Position numbers and translations under genes: made by a program. This document shows positions 1-5,051 of a stretch of 5,051 nt of DNA, piece after piece; the first letter of the stretch is position 1, and every line of letters begins with the position of its first letter. Under the pieces are notes generated by a model that was given only the letters and a program-made list of their open reading frames with translations, was not told the DNA's origin and ran no database searches. This DNA comes from Methanobacterium sp. PtaU1.Bin242 (GTDB lineage Archaea > Methanobacteriota > Methanobacteria > Methanobacteriales > Methanobacteriaceae), in assembly GCA_002067565.1 (NCBI GenBank), contig MVQZ01000068.1, positions 1 to 5,051 on the forward strand, read 5' to 3'.

Positions 1-1316
1 TACCACAGATTAATGGCATATACCGTGAAGATTATCTTAAACATTCTGGACTTACTTGTTTAGAAGAACCAACAGTAGATGGGGTGTTAATAAGTCATGC
101 GCATATGGATCACTCTGCCTATGTGCATCATCTCCGAGAAGATATCCCCATCTATCTGACACAGGAATCCTATTTAATCATGAAAGCTTTACAGGACACC
201 AGTGCCACATCCTTCAATGAACTGATCACATTAAAGAAAACATTTCATTTAAGACCTAAAAAGAGAGTCAAAGAGGGTACATCAACCCATTCCAAGTTAA
301 AAGGAGAAGAAGCCGAAATCAGCAGAGACATAAGGATTATAAAGCCCTATAAGGAATTTTCATTAGGGGATATGAAGGTCTGTTGTGCTCCTGTTGATCA
401 TTCACTGCCAGGTGCCTGTGCATATCTATTAGATACAGATGATGAGGGAATAGTTTATACTGGAGATCTGCGCTTTCATGGTCGAAATTCCCATGATACT
501 CGGGAATTTGTAAAGAAAGCCAGGAAATTCCAGCCAACTGTTATGTTATGTGAAGGGACCCGTATGGAACGAGATACCAATACCAGTGAAGAATCCATTA
601 TGAATAGGGTTATTGACATAGTGGATGGCTATCAAAACCATGTGTTTGTAAATTATCCCATCCGTGACCTGGACCGTTTTTTAACCTTCTATGAGGCAGC
701 CCAGAGGACAGGGAGAACTATGGTGGTAAGCCTGAAAGAAGCCTACATTTTAAACTTGTTTACCGATGCAGGATACTACTCTTCATTAGATGTGGCGGTT
801 TATATACCCAAAAAAGGATGGGGTATAATCGGTGATGAGGACTGTCTTTGTATTGATGGTGAATGGGTTACCAGCTCACAGTTACACCAACAACACCTCG
901 AAGAGGGATATAAAAAATGGGAGAGAAAATACTTAGAACTGGAAAACACGGTAAATTATAAGGATATCAGAGATACTCCTACTGAGTACATCTTCAGCTG
1001 TGATTTCTTTGAACTAAAGGAACTAATAGATATCAAACCCGAAGAAGGACTATATTTCTGGTCTAAAACTGAACCATTCAATGATGAAATGGAAATAGAC
1101 TACCAGAAAGTTAAAAACTGGATTAACCACTTCAATCTGGAAATGATCAGCGAAGGAATGCACGGATCTGGCCATGCTAACCGAACTGAAATTCTAAAGA
1201 TGATACAGGAAATCCAGCCTGAAAAAATATATCCCATACACACAGAGAAGAAACAAGAGTTTGAAGTATTAAGAGAAGATGGGATGGAGGTAGTTTTTCC
1301 AGAGTTAAATCATTAG
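1..1316 (+). CDS. MBL-fold/beta-CASP ribonuclease, RNase J/CPSF-like (5' partial)
   Basis: Seen: an open frame (first full codon at base 3) runs in from the left edge and ends at TAG 1314-1316, giving 437 visible residues. A GTG at base 84 is not the start: the 27 codons before it fit the fold (PQINGIYREDYLKHSG) and it lies only four residues before motif I. Counting from that GTG as residue 1, the metal-binding HxHxDH is HAHMDH at 5-10 (bases 96-113), the next ligands are H106 (VDHS) and D128 (YTGD), and the beta-CASP motifs are E157 (CEGTR, motif A), H364 (SGHA, motif B) and H386 (PIHTE, motif C). The C-terminus matches the RNA-specificity (RMMBL) type. Known: these enzymes are two-zinc cytoplasmic nucleases, mostly acting on RNA as endo- and/or 5'-3' exonucleases. 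Inferred: an active RNase; the N-terminal first strands, probably several tens of residues, are missing. PIHTE instead of the usual P-H-G-E, and a lysine-rich loop at about 50-75, suggest a relative of RNase J rather than classical RNase J or KH-domain aCPSF1. A DNA substrate cannot be excluded. Confidence -1.
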   Translation, partial: PQINGIYREDYLKHSGLTCLEEPTVDGVLISHAHMDHSAYVHHLREDIPIYLTQESYLIMKALQDTSATSFNELITLKKTFHLRPKKRVKEGTSTHSKLKGEEAEISRDIRIIKPYKEFSLGDMKVCCAPVDHSLPGACAYLLDTDDEGIVYTGDLRFHGRNSHDTREFVKKARKFQPTVMLCEGTRMERDTNTSEESIMNRVIDIVDGYQNHVFVNYPIRDLDRFLTFYEAAQRTGRTMVVSLKEAYILNLFTDAGYYSSLDVAVYIPKKGWGIIGDEDCLCIDGEWVTSSQLHQQHLEEGYKKWERKYLELENTVNYKDIRDTPTEYIFSCDFFELKELIDIKPEEGLYFWSKTEPFNDEMEIDYQKVKNWINHFNLEMISEGMHGSGHANRTEILKMIQEIQPEKIYPIHTEKKQEFEVLREDGMEVVFPELNH

Positions 1317-1318
1317 AT

Positions 1319-1345
1319 TCCTTTTTTTAAATATTTTCTGTTTTT
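1319..1345 (+). terminator. Oligo-T termination region after the nuclease gene
   Basis: Starting a few bases after the TAG stop there are three T tracts in close succession: T7 at 1322-1328, T4 at 1334-1337 and T5 at 1341-1345. No GC-rich hairpin precedes them. Archaeal RNA polymerase is known to terminate at such U-rich tracts without a stem-loop, so this probably ends the + strand transcript. Position and composition are the only evidence. Confidence -1.
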
Positions 1346-1349
1346 CACC

Positions 1350-1374
1350 AAAATCTTATTTACTAGTAAGATTT
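1350..1374 (-). terminator. AT-rich inverted repeat over the helicase stop codon, possible terminator
   Basis: AAATCTTA at 1351-1358 and TAAGATTT at 1367-1374 are perfect 8-bp inverted complements separated by an 8-base loop. Read on the minus strand, the downstream arm contains the helicase TAA stop (1358-1356) and ends in a run of four T (1353-1350). The shape resembles a weak intrinsic terminator, but only one of the eight pairs is G-C, so the stem would be unstable. It may instead be chance in AT-rich DNA. Confidence -1.
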
Positions 1375-4300
1375 ATCATCCCATTAGCAGTTTCTTCCAA
1401 ATTACCATTCTTAATCAGCTCTTTAATCATAGAATTGATCCTATCACCTGTAGCTGCCCTGACCACCTTTATTCCGAAAAGATTAGCCACCTGTTTTTTA
1501 AGTTCATCAGGAGGGGTGGCAAACTGCTGCCTAATCACCATTTTAATTGCTTCTGCAATTTCCTCATCACAAATCAGCTTAATATTAGTGGGCTGACCTT
1601 TTGATCTTCTTCTGACGATAATTTTCTGGTTTACTGGATAGAGGAATTCATCTTTAATTAATAGATCCCCATCCATTTCAGCCATTTCCCTAGCAGAACT
1701 TAAAATATCCTTAATTTTTTTACCAGCTCTTTTAATGCCCCATAAGGTTTTTATTCTTTTTATCAGTTCTTCATTGTGTATGGGACCTTCAACTTCAACT
1801 ATCTGAACTATAGCTTTGCTGATTTCTCCCATAGATTTTTGAGGTAACTCCACAGTGGAATCAACATCAATAGATGAGCAAATTTTATAATCAGTAACTT
1901 CTGATTCAACTGACTTATCCATGGGCTTATTAGAAGATTTAATCTTATCCTTAACCGGTTCTATTTCCTTAACCAGCTTTTCCACCTTTAAATGATCAGA
2001 TACTATTCTATCACTTTTTGGTGTTTTCCCGGCATTTTCTATTGCCTCTAAGAGTTTCCTCTGGCTTTCACCCCGGTTCCTGTACCAATCTGTGGACCAT
2101 ATGCGGTGGAAGTTCCATCCTAAACCTTCTAAAACCTGCTGTCTCAGCCGGTCTCTATCCCGGGCTACTGGTGAGCTGTGATACATGGCCCCGTCACATT
2201 CCACTCCAATTAAATACCTGCCAGTATGTTCCGGATCAACAATTGCCAGGTCTATCCGGTATCCGGCGCAGCCCACCTGTTTATGGACATTGTAATTGTT
2301 ACTTTTAAGGAACCTATAAACAGATTCTTCAAAGGGAGACTCTGTATCCTCTCCTGGTCCTCCAATACTTTCCAGGTTCTTGGTTTCAGCATATTCCATA
2401 AACACCTTTAATGCTTTTAGTCCAAAGGAGGAGCTTGGCTTGAGTTCAATGTCCCTGGCCTTGAAATTGGCGTATATTATACACTGTTCTCTGGCTCTGG
2501 TAACTAAAACGTTTAAACGTCTCTCTCCTCCATCATAGTTTAATGGTCCGAAGTTGTGTGATAAATTATGGTTCTGGTCAAATCCAAAACCAATACTGAC
2601 CATTATAACATCTCTCTCATCACCCTGTATGGTTTCCAGGTTTTTTACAAAGAAATGTTCATCCTGACTGCTGGTGAAGAATTCCTCCATCTCCGGGTGG
2701 AGTCTGAGCTGTAATTCCAACTCCTCCAGTATGGCCTGCTGCTGCCGGACATTGAAGGTGCCCACCCCAAGACTTTTACCCTTACCATATTTCTGGTAAT
2801 GCTGGAATGCCGCCTGAACAACACATCCTGCTTCCTTGAGGTTTTTACCACTTCTCCCCCGGTCATAAACCGTATCTGGTAAATGGACAAATTTAAGCCC
2901 CAGATCTTTACTATCATGGCAGGGGGAGGGATATACTAATAATTCATTGCTGTAAAATTCCTGATTGGATACGGCGATTAATGATTCATGACGGCTGCGG
3001 TAATGCCATTTTAACATTTTCGAGGGGAAACCACGTGATTTAGCCAGTTGTAAAATGCTCTCCATATCCTTAATACTATTTAATTGATTGTCAGCATCAT
3101 CATCTATATCTGATTGTGCATCAAAAAATGATGTTGGCGGTAACTGTTTGGTATCGCCCATTATAACTGCTTTTTTAGCTCTTAGAAATGATCCAAGCGC
3201 ATCTTCTGGTTTAACCTGACTAGCTTCATCAAAAATAACATAATCAAATCTCAGATCACCCATACCCGCCGGGTCCAGGTACTGGGCCACAGATAAGGGA
3301 CTCATCATAAAACAGGGCTTAATCTTCTGGATTAAACCACCTGTTTCTTTAAACAATTTCCGGGGAGCCATATGCCCTCGTTTACGAGCAAATTCACTTT
3401 TAAGTATTCCCAGCTGTGAATTAGGTGATGCACTGATATTAAGGGGAGGACGCCGATCATAGACTTCCTTAATTATCCGGTGCCGGTTAAGTTCAATAAG
3501 ATTATTATCTAATAATCTGAAATCCTCTATTTTCTTCTCATGCAATTTACCAATGAAACCGGAGATCTCAGGATAAGTATAAAACACAGTCTCCAACAGG
3601 GAATCGGCAAAATTAGCTTCAAAACAGGGAGAAACATCATCAGGATTTAAAATATCCGAATATATCAAATCAACCATACCCTCTGCCCTGGTCTTCGATA
3701 GGTCATTTAAGCCCTGAATAAACTGGGACCACTTATGTAAACTGTGAATCTCAGTTTTAAACACATCTAACTGAAAGTGGAGATCCTCTAATGATCTGGC
3801 TAAAAATATCTGTTTATTGAAGTGCAGGTAACCGTCTAAGTCTTCTATGGTTTTTTTAAATTCAACACCTATTCGGTTGATCTCTGATATATTATCTTCT
3901 ATTTCCTGACTATTTACTCCTAGACTTACTATTTCAATACTTTCTGGGGTGATTAAATCTTTACTTAATCCATCTTTAAAGGGTATTATCCACTGACTAA
4001 AATCTATTAGAGATTGGGTGTTTTCAAGAGAACCCCAGTAATGTCCGAAAAGATTTCGGCCACTGGTATCATTTTTACGGATTTCATCCCTGATTTTCTG
4101 ATATTTATAGGCTTCTTCCAGGTCAGAGATAACTATCTCGTTACTGGGAAGGTTCTCTTTATAATAGGATGAGATATTATTCTTTAATTTTTTAAAATCT
4201 CTGCTTAAAAATTTAAATAACCGGGAAGAATGTGATTTATACTCCTCCAGTAAGACCCTGATATCCTCATCCAGTATTCTTTTATCTAATCTGGTGAAGA

Positions 4301-5051
4301 CCTTCTTATCATATCTATTTAAACTCTCTAAATCTCTGATAAACTTATAACCCTCAACCTGCTCTATATCCCAGCTATCTCCCAGTATAACCTCCTTTTC
4401 AACTGGGAGTGATTTGGCCACAACTTCAGCTGATGATATTGATTTATTTAGATCATCCAATGTTTCAGGAGGCTTGACTCCGGTGATCTTTACTAAATAG
4501 GATATCCGGTTATTCAGCTCATCTAATAAATCAGTGGATGTTCTGGTTAATTGTTCTATATCCTCCTGGTCTGTGGGATAGATCTGATCTGGTTTACAGT
4601 TTCTCCAGGGATTACTGTTAATGGGCTGGATCAAAGTTAAAAGTTCACTTATATCTCTTAGTTGGGAATGGATAATATTCCAATCTTTGATGGTTACTTT
4701 TTCCGGGTCTTTCACCTTAAATCTGGGTAATCTACGACTATTAAAATGTAGTAATGATCTCTCTTTTAATCCGAAGAGATAATAGGGGGTGTATTTGATC
4801 TTCCCGTAGGGTGTGTGTAACAGGTCAATGTAGCGATTCAGTTCTTCTTTAAGCTGTTCCATTTTATTGAATTCTTCCTCTGATTCAATTTCCAACTCCC
4901 GGGTGTTGGTGATTGTTGTCTCTAATTCCTTTAGTATTTCCTTTTTCTTTGATTTATGGCTGTGTATCTCCAGACAGAACTCGCCCAGGCCTATTCTGTC
5001 TAGTCTAGTTTTAACCACTTCCAGGGCGGCCATTTTTTCACTGACAAAGAG
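1356..5051 (-). CDS. SF1 helicase fused to Vsr-like nuclease and DUF3320 domains (5' partial)
   Basis: Seen: 1231 codons from the right edge to TAA at 1358-1356, with no interruption. The ATG at 5033-5031 is internal: the codons before it read LFVSEK, and VSEK-MAALEVV is helicase motif Ia of this family; no Shine-Dalgarno-like sequence precedes it. Numbering that Met as 1: motif Ia to residue 11; a long, mostly helical insert at about 30-530; motif II FDEAS 601-605; motif III GDTKQLPP 626-633; motif IV around WHYRSR 676-681; motif V TIQGDERD 801-808; motif VI VTRARE 844-849. A PD-(D/E)xK nuclease of the Vsr-like MTES_1575 type spans about 895-1000, with E903, D928, ECDG 945-948, YH 951-952 and ARDRDRLR 957-964. 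A charged linker (about 1001-1065) leads to two winged-helix-like units, about 1066-1135 (DUF3320) and 1155-1225. Known: DUF4011-helicase-Vsr-DUF3320 proteins are large ATP-dependent helicase-nucleases, often in defence islands. Inferred: ATP-driven unwinding or translocation on nucleic acid coupled to cleavage, probably against foreign DNA. The P-loop and N-terminus are outside the window. Confidence -1.
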   Translation of the reverse strand, partial: LFVSEKMAALEVVKTRLDRIGLGEFCLEIHSHKSKKKEILKELETTITNTRELEIESEEEFNKMEQLKEELNRYIDLLHTPYGKIKYTPYYLFGLKERSLLHFNSRRLPRFKVKDPEKVTIKDWNIIHSQLRDISELLTLIQPINSNPWRNCKPDQIYPTDQEDIEQLTRTSTDLLDELNNRISYLVKITGVKPPETLDDLNKSISSAEVVAKSLPVEKEVILGDSWDIEQVEGYKFIRDLESLNRYDKKVFTRLDKRILDEDIRVLLEEYKSHSSRLFKFLSRDFKKLKNNISSYYKENLPSNEIVISDLEEAYKYQKIRDEIRKNDTSGRNLFGHYWGSLENTQSLIDFSQWIIPFKDGLSKDLITPESIEIVSLGVNSQEIEDNISEINRIGVEFKKTIEDLDGYLHFNKQIFLARSLEDLHFQLDVFKTEIHSLHKWSQFIQGLNDLSKTRAEGMVDLIYSDILNPDDVSPCFEANFADSLLETVFYTYPEISGFIGKLHEKKIEDFRLLDNNLIELNRHRIIKEVYDRRPPLNISASPNSQLGILKSEFARKRGHMAPRKLFKETGGLIQKIKPCFMMSPLSVAQYLDPAGMGDLRFDYVIFDEASQVKPEDALGSFLRAKKAVIMGDTKQLPPTSFFDAQSDIDDDADNQLNSIKDMESILQLAKSRGFPSKMLKWHYRSRHESLIAVSNQEFYSNELLVYPSPCHDSKDLGLKFVHLPDTVYDRGRSGKNLKEAGCVVQAAFQHYQKYGKGKSLGVGTFNVRQQQAILEELELQLRLHPEMEEFFTSSQDEHFFVKNLETIQGDERDVIMVSIGFGFDQNHNLSHNFGPLNYDGGERRLNVLVTRAREQCIIYANFKARDIELKPSSSFGLKALKVFMEYAETKNLESIGGPGEDTESPFEESVYRFLKSNNYNVHKQVGCAGYRIDLAIVDPEHTGRYLIGVECDGAMYHSSPVARDRDRLRQQVLEGLGWNFHRIWSTDWYRNRGESQRKLLEAIENAGKTPKSDRIVSDHLKVEKLVKEIEPVKDKIKSSNKPMDKSVESEVTDYKICSSIDVDSTVELPQKSMGEISKAIVQIVEVEGPIHNEELIKRIKTLWGIKRAGKKIKDILSSAREMAEMDGDLLIKDEFLYPVNQKIIVRRRSKGQPTNIKLICDEEIAEAIKMVIRQQFATPPDELKKQVANLFGIKVVRAATGDRINSMIKELIKNGNLEETANGMINLTSK

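Noticed and set aside
337..537. Minus-strand open frame of 66 codons
   Set aside because: It lies antisense inside the beta-CASP gene over its H106 and D128 metal-ligand region; it has no recognisable domain and is a shadow.
1362..1367. ACTAGT palindrome in the loop of the inverted repeat
   Set aside because: A six-base palindrome is expected often by chance and has no repeated partner in the window.
2034..2351. Possibility that the nuclease domain is a separate gene
   Set aside because: It is in frame with the helicase with no stop, and the helicase-nuclease-DUF3320 order matches the known family, so it is a fused domain.
2018..2411. Two overlapping + strand open frames (2018-2308 and 2226-2411)
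   Set aside because: Both are antisense to the conserved nuclease domain of the helicase, and their products look like random translation (Cys-, Pro- and Ser-rich in the first) without a family.
2645..2917. Minus-strand 90-codon open frame in another frame of the helicase gene
   Set aside because: It overlaps the region between motifs IV and V of the helicase, which is clearly the real frame; the alternative product is rich in Arg, Ser and Trp, as expected of a shadow.
1..5051. CRISPR arrays, tRNA/rRNA genes, insertion-sequence ends or long direct repeats
   Set aside because: I looked through both strands and saw no regularly spaced repeats, no tRNA-like sequence and no transposase; coding sequence takes up almost the whole window.

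Overview
The window holds two large genes on opposite strands that converge on a 39-bp gap. Both are cut at their 5' ends by the window edges, so neither real start codon nor promoter is visible. Nearly every base is coding, and I see no RNA gene, insertion sequence, CRISPR array or attachment site.

Left part (1-1316, + strand): a metallo-beta-lactamase-fold, beta-CASP-type nuclease of the RNase J/CPSF superfamily. The open frame runs off the left edge. All metal-ligand and beta-CASP motifs that fall inside the window are present, so it should be an active RNA-processing or RNA-degrading enzyme.

Gap (1317-1355): an AT-rich convergent junction. It carries oligo-T tracts on the + strand just after the nuclease stop. 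A perfect 8-bp inverted repeat straddles the stop codon of the opposing gene. Together they look like termination signals for the two transcripts.

Right part (1356-5051, - strand): a giant superfamily 1 helicase of the family described as DUF4011 / AAA_11-AAA_12 / Vsr-like nuclease (REase_MTES_1575) / DUF3320. The window shows it from motif Ia to its C-terminus. In order it has a long helical insert, helicase motifs II-VI, an intact PD-(D/E)xK-type nuclease domain, a charged linker and two winged-helix-like units. The ATP-binding P-loop and the N-terminal part lie beyond the right edge. Proteins of this layout are often found in defence islands and are suspected or shown to act against foreign DNA; that role is inferred here.

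Organism: the moderately AT-rich sequence, mixed use of AGA/AGG and CGG arginine codons, and T-tract termination without a strong GC hairpin suggest an archaeon, perhaps a methanogen such as Methanobacterium. A low-GC bacterium is not excluded. Because the genes converge they do not form an operon, and nothing in the window shows that they work together. The most interesting element is the single-protein helicase-nuclease, with an RNase J-like enzyme as its convergent neighbour.
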